A program made the translations under genes and the position numbers. A stretch of 64,000 bases of DNA, taken from contig JBJMMD010000037.1 in NCBI GenBank assembly GCA_045804965.1, positions 17,955 to 81,954 of the forward strand, given 5' to 3'. The DNA is from CAVTUU01 sp045804965 (lineage in GTDB: Bacteria; Chloroflexota; Chloroflexia; Thermomicrobiales; UBA6265). Below the pieces are notes generated by a model. The model was given only the letters and a program-made list of their open reading frames with translations, was not told the DNA's origin and did no database searches. Shown piece after piece: positions 43,774 to 52,447 of the stretch (position 1 is the stretch's first letter; the number at the start of each line of letters is the position of its first letter).

Positions 43774-46227
43774 ATGGCGGAAAAATTCGACAAATTCACC
43801 GAACGGGCCCGCAAGGTCCTTCAGCTCGCCCAAGAAGAAGCCCACCGCTTCAACCATAACTACATCGGCACCGAGCACTTGCTCTTGGGGCTCGTGCGCG
43901 AGGGCGATGGCGTCGCAGCCCGGGTGTTGGGCAATATGGGCGTGCAATTACCCAAGGTGCGCTCGGCGGTGGAGTTCATCATCGGCCGGGGCGAGCAAGC
44001 GCCGATGGGGGAGATCGGGCTCACCCCCCGGGCCAAGAAAGTGCTCGAGCTGGCGATCGATGAAGCGCGGCGCCTCAACCATCACTACATCGGCACCGAG
44101 CACTTGCTGCTGGGGCTGGTCCGCGAAGGCGAAGGGATCGCCGCGGGCGTGCTCGAAAGTCTGGGCGTGAATCTGGAGAAGGTGCGCGCCCAAGTGATGC
44201 AGGTCGTCAACCAGAGTTCGAGCTACAGCCAAAGTAAGACTCAGACGAAAACTCCATACATGGACGCACTCGGATTCGATCTTACCGAGGCGGCCAGAAT
44301 GAACAAACTGGGACCGCTCATCGGGCGAGAAACCGAGGTTAATCGGGTGATGCAAATTCTCACCCGGCGCACCAAGAACAATCCGGCACTCATCGGCGAG
44401 CCTGGTGTTGGCAAGACAGCCATCGTCGAAGGCCTCGCGCAGCGGATTATTTCCGGGGATGTGCCCGAGCAGCTTCAGAATAAACGGCTGATCTCGCTCG
44501 ATATCGGCGCCCTCGTTGCCGGCACGAAATATCGAGGCGAATTCGAAGAGCGCTTGAAAAAGATCGTGGCCGAGGTCAAAGAGACCGCCAGCATCCTCTT
44601 CATCGATGAGCTGCACACGCTCGTCGGAGCCGGCGCAGCGGAAGGCGCGGTTGATGCCGCGAATATCCTCAAGCCAGCGCTCTCCCGCGGTGAACTGCAG
44701 ACGATTGGGGCGACGACACTCGACGAGTACCGCAAGTACATCGAGCGCGACGCGGCCCTCGAGCGGCGCTTCCAGCCCGTTCAGGTCGATGAGCCGAGCG
44801 TCGAGGAATCGATTCAGATTCTCACCGGTGTGCGCAGCCTCTATGAAGACCATCACAAGCTGAAGATCAGCGATGACGCGATCAAGGCCGCGGCCTCGAT
44901 GGCCGCGCGCTATATCACCGACCGCTTCATGCCGGACAAAGCCATCGACCTGATCGACGAGGCCGCTTCGCGCGTGCGGATGAACCGATCGCAATCGCCG
45001 CCGAGCCTGAAAGAGGCCAAAGCCGGATTGCAATCGCTCCAGCGCGAGCTGGAAGCCGCGGTTTCGAGCCAGGAATTCGAATTAGCGGCCGAGTTGCGCG
45101 ACCGCGAACGAAAACTGCGCGACCGCATCGATTCGCAGCAGCAAGATCTTCAGGACACGACCGCCAGCGATGAGACATATGTGACCGAAGAAGACATCGC
45201 GCAGGTTGTAGCGATGTGGACCGGAATTCCGGTGACGCGTATCGCGGGCGAAGAGTCAGAGCGCTTGCTGAAGATGGAGGAAGATCTCCATCGCCGGATT
45301 ATCGGTCAGGACGAAGCGATCACGACGCTGGCGAAGGCGGTTCGACGGGCACGAGCGGGATTGAAGGATCCCCGGCGGCCGATCGGGTCGTTCATCTTCC
45401 TCGGCCCAACAGGTGTCGGGAAGACGCTGGTCGCCAAGGCGTTGGCCGAGTTCATGTTCGGTTCGGAAGCACACCTCATCAAGATCGACATGTCGGAGTT
45501 CATGGAGCGCCATTCGGTCGCGAGGCTCGTGGGCGCGCCTCCGGGCTACGTCGGTTACGAAGAAGGCGGTCAGTTGACAGAAGCCGTCCGCCGCAAGTCG
45601 TACTCCGTGATCTTGCTGGACGAGATCGAGAAGGCCCATTCCGAAGCCTTCAACATGCTCCTCCAGATAATGGAGGATGGCAACCTCGCCGACGCTAAAG
45701 GCCGCAAGGTCGATTTCCGCAACACGATCATCATCATGACCTCGAATGTGGGAGCCGATCAGATTAGCCGCGACATGACGATGGGATTCAGCTTCAAGGA
45801 AGATCAAGACCGGGCCAAGCGGCGCGAATACGATCAGATGCGCGACAAAGTCATGAGTCAGCTGAAGCAGACGTTCAGGCCTGAATTCTTGAACCGTATC
45901 GACGCCACGATCGTGTTCCATTCGTTGACGCCGGAGGAGATCCGCCAGATCGTCGAGCTCGAGCTCAAACGCGTCCGACAGCAACTGTCGGAACAGGAGA
46001 TCGAACTCGAAATCACGACCGAGGCGATGGACTTCCTGGCGGAACGGGGTTACGACCACACGTACGGCGCGCGGCCGCTGCGACGGATTATTCAGAACTT
46101 GATCGAAGATCCGCTCGCCGAAGGCTTGCTAAACAGCCGCTACCTGCCAAACTCGAAGATACGCGTTGAGATCGAAGACGATCTCCTGAAGCTCTCGCCA
46201 ATCGAGGAATTAGCGGTCGTTTCGTAG
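43774..46227 (+). CDS. clpC: ATP-dependent Clp protease ATP-binding subunit ClpC
   Basis: This 817-residue Hsp100 has a duplicated Clp-N domain (residues ~5-145), Walker A boxes GEPGVGKT (~208) and GPTGVGKT (~544), a UVR-like middle region (ELAAELRDRERKLRDR) that distinguishes ClpC from ClpA/B, and sensor and C-terminal D2-small regions. It unfolds substrates for ClpP in protein quality control. The two Clp-N repeats share 25 identical bases at 43859 and 44084, suggesting recent gene conversion or strong constraint. The ATG follows CAAGG. No CtsR box was seen upstream. Confidence 0.96.
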   Translation: MAEKFDKFTERARKVLQLAQEEAHRFNHNYIGTEHLLLGLVREGDGVAARVLGNMGVQLPKVRSAVEFIIGRGEQAPMGEIGLTPRAKKVLELAIDEARRLNHHYIGTEHLLLGLVREGEGIAAGVLESLGVNLEKVRAQVMQVVNQSSSYSQSKTQTKTPYMDALGFDLTEAARMNKLGPLIGRETEVNRVMQILTRRTKNNPALIGEPGVGKTAIVEGLAQRIISGDVPEQLQNKRLISLDIGALVAGTKYRGEFEERLKKIVAEVKETASILFIDELHTLVGAGAAEGAVDAANILKPALSRGELQTIGATTLDEYRKYIERDAALERRFQPVQVDEPSVEESIQILTGVRSLYEDHHKLKISDDAIKAAASMAARYITDRFMPDKAIDLIDEAASRVRMNRSQSPPSLKEAKAGLQSLQRELEAAVSSQEFELAAELRDRERKLRDRIDSQQQDLQDTTASDETYVTEEDIAQVVAMWTGIPVTRIAGEESERLLKMEEDLHRRIIGQDEAITTLAKAVRRARAGLKDPRRPIGSFIFLGPTGVGKTLVAKALAEFMFGSEAHLIKIDMSEFMERHSVARLVGAPPGYVGYEEGGQLTEAVRRKSYSVILLDEIEKAHSEAFNMLLQIMEDGNLADAKGRKVDFRNTIIIMTSNVGADQISRDMTMGFSFKEDQDRAKRREYDQMRDKVMSQLKQTFRPEFLNRIDATIVFHSLTPEEIRQIVELELKRVRQQLSEQEIELEITTEAMDFLAERGYDHTYGARPLRRIIQNLIEDPLAEGLLNSRYLPNSKIRVEIEDDLLKLSPIEELAVVS

Positions 46228-46258
46228 GCGGCTAGGCCAGTCATCACAAGCATAGGAT

Positions 46259-46288
46259 CGAGGGGGATGGCGCTGACTATCCCCCTCG
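46259..46288 (+). terminator. Hairpin after clpC
   Basis: A perfect 10-bp stem CGAGGGGGAT/ATCCCCCTCG with a 10-nt loop follows clpC by 31 nt. The bases after it are not T-rich, so it is a likely but not classical terminator. Confidence 0.6.
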
Positions 46289-46340
46289 GCGCGTTCCTGA
46301 GATATTCGCAACAGTTGTTGCCTAGACGAGAATGTGATCC

Positions 46341-47705
46341 ATGCCGAAAACGAAGACGAGCTTTGTTTGCCAGCAATGTGGGGCGGTGAGTCCTGCCTAT
46401 CTCGGACGCTGCCCATCGTGCGGGTCGTGGAACTCGATGGTCGAAACCATCGAAGAACGTCGGGCGCAGGGCGCAAGGCGCTCGTCGAGAGTCACCGAGC
46501 GAGCTCAGCGGTTGAGCGAGATCGGCATGTCCGAAAGCGATCGCCACATCGTGCCGATTGACGAGTTGAATCGTGTGCTCGGCGGCGGTCTTGTGCCGGG
46601 ATCGCTGGTGTTGATTGGCGGCGATCCGGGCATTGGCAAATCCACGCTCGTGCTCCAAGCTGCTTCAACTCTGGCGGAGACGACGGGCCCCGTGCTTTAT
46701 GTCTCGGCGGAAGAGTCGGCGCAGCAGATCAAGCTGCGCGCCGATCGCTTGGGATTGAAAAGCGAAGACATCCTCGTGCTCTCCGAAACGAACTTGGACG
46801 AGATCCTCAACGCTGCCGACGCGCATAACCCAGGTCTGCTCATCATTGACTCGATCCAGACGGTCTATGTTGAGGAGATCAGCTCAGCAGCGGGAAGCGT
46901 GTCACAAGTGCGTGATTGCACATCGCGCCTCATGCAATGGGCGAAACCGAAGAATGTTCCCGTACTCATCATCGGTCACGTGACGAAGGAAGGAACGATC
47001 GCCGGTCCTCGCGTGCTCGAGCACATGGTCGACGCGGTGCTCTACCTCGAAGGGGATCGGTATCACCAATATCGCATCCTTCGAGCGGTCAAGAACCGGT
47101 TCGGTTCGACGGATGAAGTCGGCGTGTTCGAGATGGCTGATGCGGGTTTGCGCGAAGTCAGAAATCCTTCTGAAGCGTTCTTGGAAGAGCGCTCCAGCAA
47201 CGCAGCCGGTTCGACAGTCGCCGTCACAATGGAAGGCACCCGCCCGATTCTCGTGGAGGTCCAGGCATTGACTACCGCCACCGCGTTCGGGCTCCCGAGG
47301 CGAAGCGCAAACGGCGTGGAAAGCAACCGGCTGCAATTGTTGGTTGCCGTTCTCCAGAAGCGGGTCGGCCTTTCCCTTGGCGGGCAGGATATCTACGCCA
47401 ATGTTGTCGGTGGCCTTCATATTGCCGAGCCTGCCGCCGATCTTGCGATTGCGCTCGCCGTCGCCTCGAGTTTTCGGGATCAACAGGTCGATGCGCGCAC
47501 GGTCGCGGTTGGCGAGATTGGTCTCTCGGGAGAGCTCCGTTCCGTCAACCAACTGGAAAAGCGATTGACTGAAGCTCGACGACTCGGATTCAGCCGTGTG
47601 ATCGTGCCGCCGTCACTGGGCCGTCGCGGTGCGGCATACGGCGAAGGCTTAGACCTCGTTCGGGTTAGCTCCGTTGGTGAAGCGATCGACGCAGTCTTGA
47701 CCTAG
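46341..47705 (+). CDS. radA: DNA repair protein RadA
   Basis: This 454-residue RadA/Sms has the N-terminal C4 zinc finger (C10, C13, C24, C27), Walker A GGDPGIGKS (~93-101), the KNRFGSTDEVG signature near residue 252 and a C-terminal Lon-like domain (GLSGELRSV). It processes recombination intermediates as a RecA-related ATPase. The ATG at 46341 follows GAGAATGTGATCC with no strong site. Its stop overlaps murG's by 4 nt (CTAG). Confidence 0.96.
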   Translation: MPKTKTSFVCQQCGAVSPAYLGRCPSCGSWNSMVETIEERRAQGARRSSRVTERAQRLSEIGMSESDRHIVPIDELNRVLGGGLVPGSLVLIGGDPGIGKSTLVLQAASTLAETTGPVLYVSAEESAQQIKLRADRLGLKSEDILVLSETNLDEILNAADAHNPGLLIIDSIQTVYVEEISSAAGSVSQVRDCTSRLMQWAKPKNVPVLIIGHVTKEGTIAGPRVLEHMVDAVLYLEGDRYHQYRILRAVKNRFGSTDEVGVFEMADAGLREVRNPSEAFLEERSSNAAGSTVAVTMEGTRPILVEVQALTTATAFGLPRRSANGVESNRLQLLVAVLQKRVGLSLGGQDIYANVVGGLHIAEPAADLAIALAVASSFRDQQVDARTVAVGEIGLSGELRSVNQLEKRLTEARRLGFSRVIVPPSLGRRGAAYGEGLDLVRVSSVGEAIDAVLT

Positions 47706-48820
47706 CGAGCGGTCGCGAGAGACAAGATGACGTCTGTGAGTTGTTCCGCGGCATCTCGACGTCCGACCGCTTTCGCCTTTTCCCCCATTTGCGATCGCTC
47801 GTTCGGGTTGCCGGCGAGCCTTTCGAGCAAATAGGTGAGACTTGACGGATTAACCTCAGATTGTTCAAAAACAATCGCGCCCCCGGCGTTCGATAAGACC
47901 GTTGCGTTCATCCGCTGTTCGTCTCGGCTCGTTCCGGCAAGAGGGATCAAGATCGAAGGCTTGCCGAGATAAGCGAGCTCCGCGACTGTGCCAGCCCCGG
48001 CTCGACCGAGAACGAGCGATGCGGCGGCGTAGACATCCGGCAATTCGTCTCCGACGAACTCCGTAACGTAGTAGCGAGAGCGAAGTTCGTCCGGCCACGT
48101 CGACTGCACATTTCTCATTGATTGCGCGTCGTCGTTAGCGCTCGCGGGCCCGGTTTGGTGGAGAATCTGCCATCTTTCAAGCAGCGTCGGGAGCATTTGA
48201 CCGACCAACCGGTTGATAGGACTTGCTCCGCGGGCGCCACCAGTCACGTAAAGCAACGGAAGTTCGGACGAGAATCCAAAGCGATCTCGCGCTCGTTGGG
48301 CGTCAGCATGATCGAATGAAGGTCGGATTGCATTTCCGGTGATGACGGTTCGACCCCGCCACCGACCGGCATATTTCGCGGTCTCTTCGTATGACACCGC
48401 CAAAACATCTGCGAACCGTGTATTGATCTGCGTGGCAAGACCTAAGACTGCGGTCTGTTCATGCGTGATGATTGGCGCGATGCGCGACCCGGCAATGACG
48501 GTCGGCACGCTTACAAATCCACCGGTGCTGAAAATCACGTCAGGTCGAAAATGCCGAAGAATCTTCCATGCTTGCACGGTTCCAACCGGAAATCGAATGG
48601 CATCGCTCACGGTTTTCAGGGAAAAGTACCGGCGTAGTTTGCCGGTCTGAATTGAATGGAATGTAACTCTAGCCCTTCGCGCCGCGTCGGCCTCGACGCC
48701 CGCATCACTCCCGATCCAGAGCCAATCGGCGCTAATATCACGCTTGTTGAACTCTTCGATGACTGCTAGCGCGGGCAGGCAGTGACCCCCGGTTCCACCT
48801 CCGGCGATGACAATTCTCAC
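47702..48820 (-). CDS. murG: UDP-GlcNAc:lipid I transferase MurG
   Basis: The 372-residue GT28 glycosyltransferase has the N-terminal GGGTGGHCLPALAV, STGGFVSVPT, HEQTAVLGLA, VTGGARGASPIN and AGAGTVAELAYLGKPSILIPL. It adds GlcNAc to lipid I on the inner face of the membrane to form lipid II. The usual division-and-wall cluster neighbours (mraY, ftsW, murC) are not next to it. It is convergent with radA. Leader: the minus strand upstream has a TATACT -10, but no good -35. Confidence 0.94.
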   Translation of the reverse strand: MRIVIAGGGTGGHCLPALAVIEEFNKRDISADWLWIGSDAGVEADAARRARVTFHSIQTGKLRRYFSLKTVSDAIRFPVGTVQAWKILRHFRPDVIFSTGGFVSVPTVIAGSRIAPIITHEQTAVLGLATQINTRFADVLAVSYEETAKYAGRWRGRTVITGNAIRPSFDHADAQRARDRFGFSSELPLLYVTGGARGASPINRLVGQMLPTLLERWQILHQTGPASANDDAQSMRNVQSTWPDELRSRYYVTEFVGDELPDVYAAASLVLGRAGAGTVAELAYLGKPSILIPLAGTSRDEQRMNATVLSNAGGAIVFEQSEVNPSSLTYLLERLAGNPNERSQMGEKAKAVGRRDAAEQLTDVILSLATAR

Positions 48821-49123
48821 CGTTCAGGTCTCCCACATCCTCAATCGGGCGATTGCACAGGAAATGCGTATGTCGAGAGCGTGCATGGTCCGCACCTGCC
48901 CGTCATGTGAGAGATCGAATAGGTTGTCTGCTTACGCAGTATAACCGCGCGAGCAACTTGAACGGCCACGTGGACGAGGGTTGGCAGCCTTGATCGATGT
49001 GCTACCATCGTCGCTGCCTCGCACGAAGACCTGCCGCAAACGAAGCGCGAGCTCTGTGCGTCACACTGCAGATGCGTCATGTGCGGCATGAGAGGAATTG
49101 GCCGGAATTTGAAGGAACAAGCT
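48821..49123. other. Divergent regulatory gap, murG / dksA-like
   Basis: These 303 nt carry no gene I can support. For the plus strand TTGGCA (48981-48986), a 16-nt spacer and TACCAT (49003-49008) form a possible promoter for the zinc-finger gene. For murG a TATACT is seen on the minus strand near 48936. I tried to fold a tRNA here and could not. Confidence 0.4.
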
Positions 49124-49513
49124 ATGGAAAAGGCGAAATTAAAGGACCTCAAAGTCGCGCTTGAAGCGCGCCGCACGGTACTCCTGGAAGACCTTCAGCG
49201 CCTGGACCAGGAAATGCAGTGGCTCGGCGATGACCAAAGCAATGAGCGTGGAGGATTAGGCAATCATCTCGGAGATGACGGCAGTAGCGTCATGGAGCAA
49301 GAGCGGATTTCCACCGTCAGCGCTGATCTTCATGATGTTTTACAGCAGGTGAATGGAGCGCTGGAGCGGATGAACCAAGGCACGTATGGAACTTGCCAGC
49401 GATGCGGCAAGGAGATTGGCGAAGAACGTCTCGAAGCCTTTCCCTATGTGACCTATTGCATAGAATGTCAGTCATACTTGGAACGGCAACACGCGCTTCG
49501 CAGCTCAACTTAG
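49124..49513 (+). CDS. TraR/DksA-family zinc-finger protein
   Basis: From the ATG at 49124 this 129-residue protein has a helical hairpin (residues ~1-85) and the C4 zinc finger C91, C94, C112, C115 in CQRCGKEIGEERLEAFPYVTYCIEC. Such proteins enter the RNA polymerase secondary channel and modulate promoter response; DksA-like coiled-coil tip acidic residues (DD in LGDDGSSV) are present. AAGGA 7 nt upstream fixes the start over the longer in-frame ATG at 49079. lspA follows 22 nt later, a common arrangement. Confidence 0.88.
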   Translation: MEKAKLKDLKVALEARRTVLLEDLQRLDQEMQWLGDDQSNERGGLGNHLGDDGSSVMEQERISTVSADLHDVLQQVNGALERMNQGTYGTCQRCGKEIGEERLEAFPYVTYCIECQSYLERQHALRSST

Positions 49514-49535
49514 GCATCCAGCGAGGATCGCTTCC

Positions 49536-50087
49536 ATGGGACGAGTGACGGCGGCGAACAGAGCGCGAGAGTCGCTCGCCGTCCCGTTCGCTTTGGCCGC
49601 GGTTGTCGCCGCTCTAGATCAGATCACGAAGTCAGTCGTGACCCGCCAGTTGGGGCAAACTGCCGACGATCATCGCGTTGAGATCGCAGGGCGCTTCGTC
49701 GCGTTCGAATATGTCGAGAACAGCGGCGCCGCATTTGGACTTCTCCGCGGCCAAACAGTCGTATTGACTATGGTTTCCATTGCCGTTGTCGTCGTCCTCA
49801 TCGCTTCCTATCGGCGGGCCCAGCATGTCTCCTGGCAACTCGTCGTCGGTCTCGGGTTATTGCTTGGCGGCGCGATTGGTAATCTCGTCGACCGGCTCCG
49901 GCTCGGTTACGTCGTCGATTTTGTCGCGATTTCGCTGTGGCCGAAGTTCAACATCGCCGACAGCGCCATCACCATCGGCGTCATACTTATTGCCTGGCAC
50001 GCCTTTGCTCGCGATCGTCTCGTGCCGAGTCCGTCCTTCGCGCCCGAAATCGGTCCGATCGCGCCAAACCAAGACATGTCGAAGTGA
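49536..50087 (+). CDS. lspA: Lipoprotein signal peptidase (signal peptidase II)
   Basis: The 183-residue protein has four predicted transmembrane helices and the LspA signature: LDQITKSVV, YVENSGAAFGLL, GGAIGNLVDRLRLGYVVDF and FNIADSAIT, with the two catalytic aspartates in VVDF and IADS. It removes signal peptides from prolipoproteins in the membrane. The C-terminal ~25 residues are a polar tail. It overlaps the next gene by 4 nt. Confidence 0.95.
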   Translation: MGRVTAANRARESLAVPFALAAVVAALDQITKSVVTRQLGQTADDHRVEIAGRFVAFEYVENSGAAFGLLRGQTVVLTMVSIAVVVVLIASYRRAQHVSWQLVVGLGLLLGGAIGNLVDRLRLGYVVDFVAISLWPKFNIADSAITIGVILIAWHAFARDRLVPSPSFAPEIGPIAPNQDMSK

Positions 50088-51091
50088 ACAGCGGCGAATG
50101 GGTTGGTGAGGGCTCAGCCTCGATTGACGACCTTGAGCTTGAGCCGGATGTGTCGTATTTGGAGCTAGTCGTCGGGCAAGAGGCCGACTGCACGCGCCTC
50201 GATAGTTTCGTGACCGAGCGCGCCCGCGGCTTGAGTCGAAACCATGTACAGCACTTGATTGAATCGGGACATGTCCTCGTCGACGGCGTTCCCCGGAAGC
50301 GGTCGTTCAAGCTCTCACATGGCGAGCTGGTGACCGTTCAGATTCCACCGCCGACCGTGGAATCGCTTGAGCCTGAAAACATTCCGCTCGATATCGTCTA
50401 TGAGGACCGGGACCTGATCGTCCTGAACAAATCGGCCGGAATGGTCGTGCATCCCGCGCCAGGCAACACGCGCGGCACGTTGGTCAATGCCCTTCTCCAT
50501 CATGCGCCCGAGATCAACGTCGCCGGCAGCAACCGTCCTGGCATCGTCCACCGGCTTGACAAGGACACCTCGGGCCTAATGGTCGTCGCCAAGACCGACC
50601 GCGCGAAGGAGGCGCTGCTCGGGCAATGGCAGGCGCGGACCGTGCGCAAGGAGTACGTTGCGTTGGTGCGAGGTGTTGTCGAGCCGGACGAAGCGACGAT
50701 CGACGCGCCGGTGGGGCGGGATCCACTCGATCGCAAGCGGATGGCGATTTTGGCAACCGGCCGGGCGGCAACTACTCATTTCCGCGTCCGCGAACGATTT
50801 CCCGCGGCGTCACTTCTTGAACTTGAGCTCGAAACTGGGCGGACGCATCAGATTCGGGTTCATCTCAACTTCATTGGTCATCCGATTGTGGGTGACGCCG
50901 TCTACAATCGACAAACGGACAAATTCGGCGGCAAGCATTCGATCTCGTCAAGACAGTTTCTGCACGCTACTGGATTGAGCTTCAATCTCCCTTCGGACAA
51001 ACGCATGTCGTTTCACACTGAACTTCCCGCAGATCTTCAAGTCATACTGCGTGCGCTCAGATCCGGGTCTCTCTCCGGAAATACAGGGTAG
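50084..51091 (+). CDS. rluD: RluD-family pseudouridine synthase
   Basis: The 335-residue protein has an N-terminal S4 RNA-binding domain (RLDSFVTERARGLSRNHVQHLIESG), then the RluA/RluD core with HRLDKDTSGLMVVAKT, whose aspartate is catalytic, and GRTHQIRVH. It converts uridines in 23S rRNA, typically near 1911-1917. The GTG start at 50084 overlaps the lspA stop (GTGA), so the genes are coupled, as in many bacteria. Confidence 0.94.
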   Translation: MNSGEWVGEGSASIDDLELEPDVSYLELVVGQEADCTRLDSFVTERARGLSRNHVQHLIESGHVLVDGVPRKRSFKLSHGELVTVQIPPPTVESLEPENIPLDIVYEDRDLIVLNKSAGMVVHPAPGNTRGTLVNALLHHAPEINVAGSNRPGIVHRLDKDTSGLMVVAKTDRAKEALLGQWQARTVRKEYVALVRGVVEPDEATIDAPVGRDPLDRKRMAILATGRAATTHFRVRERFPAASLLELELETGRTHQIRVHLNFIGHPIVGDAVYNRQTDKFGGKHSISSRQFLHATGLSFNLPSDKRMSFHTELPADLQVILRALRSGSLSGNTG

Positions 51092-51095
51092 TTCG

Positions 51096-52394
51096 TTGGT
51101 TTCCACACCAGAGGATTTGATCCTCGCGCTCTTTTCCGCCGCCGTCTCCGCCGCCGATCCCGCAGCGGCAGTCGCGCGAACGATCGTTTGTCTCGAACTC
51201 GATTTGTCGGTTGCCGGACAGACGATCCATACACCCGGGCGAGTCGTCGTTGCCGGCGTGGGCAAAGCGGCCGTCGCGATGGCGAGAGGGCTCGACCTTA
51301 CGTGCGGCCGCGCGATCAGCGAAGGGCTGCTCGTTACCAAGGACGGGCACGCCGGCAAGCGGCCGGCGCGATTCACCGTTCGCGAGGCGGCGCACCCCAT
51401 TCCCGATGAGCGCAGCGTGGCGGCGGCGAAGGAACTGTTGGACTTGGTGGGCACTTGCGGAGAAAGCGACGTGGTCATCGCGCTCATCTCGGGCGGGGGC
51501 TCTGCCCTGATCGAAGCGCCTCGCCCATCGTTGGCACTCGATGACCTAGGGAAGACAACCGATCTCCTCTTGCGGGCGGGAGCGCCTATCGAGGACTTGA
51601 ACGCGGTTAGGACTCCGTTGAGTCTTGTCAAGGGCGGTGGGTTGCGGCGAGCGGCGCCCGAAGCCATTTTTGTTTCTCTTTTACTCTCGGATGTGCTGAG
51701 CAATGATGCCCATGTGATCGCCAGCGGACCGACCGTCCTCAGTACAGCTCCAGCAACTCGCGCACTTGAGATCCTCTCCATCTACGGTCTGATTGACCGC
51801 GTGCCATCGCAGGTCCTCTCGGTCCTGCGGGTGGAGAAGACGGCTGAAATGGAACCGGTGGCTGCGTCCGCAGACGACGTCGTCGTTATCGTTGCCGACA
51901 ACGGTGCCGCCGTTGAGGCGGCGCGAGCGGAAGCGGTTGCCCACGAAAAGAGCGTTAAGGTCGTGTGGTTCGCAAAATCGGGTGAAGCAGCCGACTTGGG
52001 TCGAGCGTGGGTCCAGGAGTGCGTTGCGGTTGATCAGTCTGTCGAGGTATTGCTCGGTGGCGGAGAGGCGACCGTGACTGTCCGGGGGAACGGCGTCGGG
52101 GGCCGAAACACGGAATTCGCCGCCGCTGCCTGCGCCGAATTGAATCGTCTCGGCGTCCACGAGTGGACGATTGGCAGTTTGGCGACCGATGGACAAGATG
52201 GGACGACCGAGTTCGCTGGCGCGTTTGGCGACCGTTTAACGTGGCGTCGAGCACTTGAAAATGGTGTCGATCCTGAGCAAGCGCTTGCAAACAACGACAC
52301 CGCTTCGATCTTTGCCGCGGCGGGAGGCGTGGTGCGGACAGGTCCGACCGGGACAAACGTGAACGATCTCTATATCGCCGTTCGACGATGCTAA
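51096..52394 (+). CDS. Glycerate 2-kinase (GckA/TtuD, DUF4147-MOFRL type)
   Basis: From a TTG at 51096 this ~432-residue protein matches the DUF4147/MOFRL glycerate kinases: VVVAGVGKAAVAMARGL, AAHPIPDE, LISGGGSALIEAP, SLLLSDVLSNDAHVIASGPT, LLGGGEATVTV, GGRNTEFAAAA and SLATDGQDGTTEFAGAF. It phosphorylates glycerate to 2-phosphoglycerate. An in-frame GTG at 51051 overlapping rluD would add 15 residues with no support. The gene is 4 nt from the rluD stop. Glycerate metabolism links it loosely to the ThDP enzyme that follows. Confidence 0.9.
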   Translation: MVSTPEDLILALFSAAVSAADPAAAVARTIVCLELDLSVAGQTIHTPGRVVVAGVGKAAVAMARGLDLTCGRAISEGLLVTKDGHAGKRPARFTVREAAHPIPDERSVAAAKELLDLVGTCGESDVVIALISGGGSALIEAPRPSLALDDLGKTTDLLLRAGAPIEDLNAVRTPLSLVKGGGLRRAAPEAIFVSLLLSDVLSNDAHVIASGPTVLSTAPATRALEILSIYGLIDRVPSQVLSVLRVEKTAEMEPVAASADDVVVIVADNGAAVEAARAEAVAHEKSVKVVWFAKSGEAADLGRAWVQECVAVDQSVEVLLGGGEATVTVRGNGVGGRNTEFAAAACAELNRLGVHEWTIGSLATDGQDGTTEFAGAFGDRLTWRRALENGVDPEQALANNDTASIFAAAGGVVRTGPTGTNVNDLYIAVRRC

Positions 52395-52447
52395 CGGCTT
52401 TGCTATAGTCCTTTGCAGCGGCCCAGGGGCGACAACAGGAGGATCGT

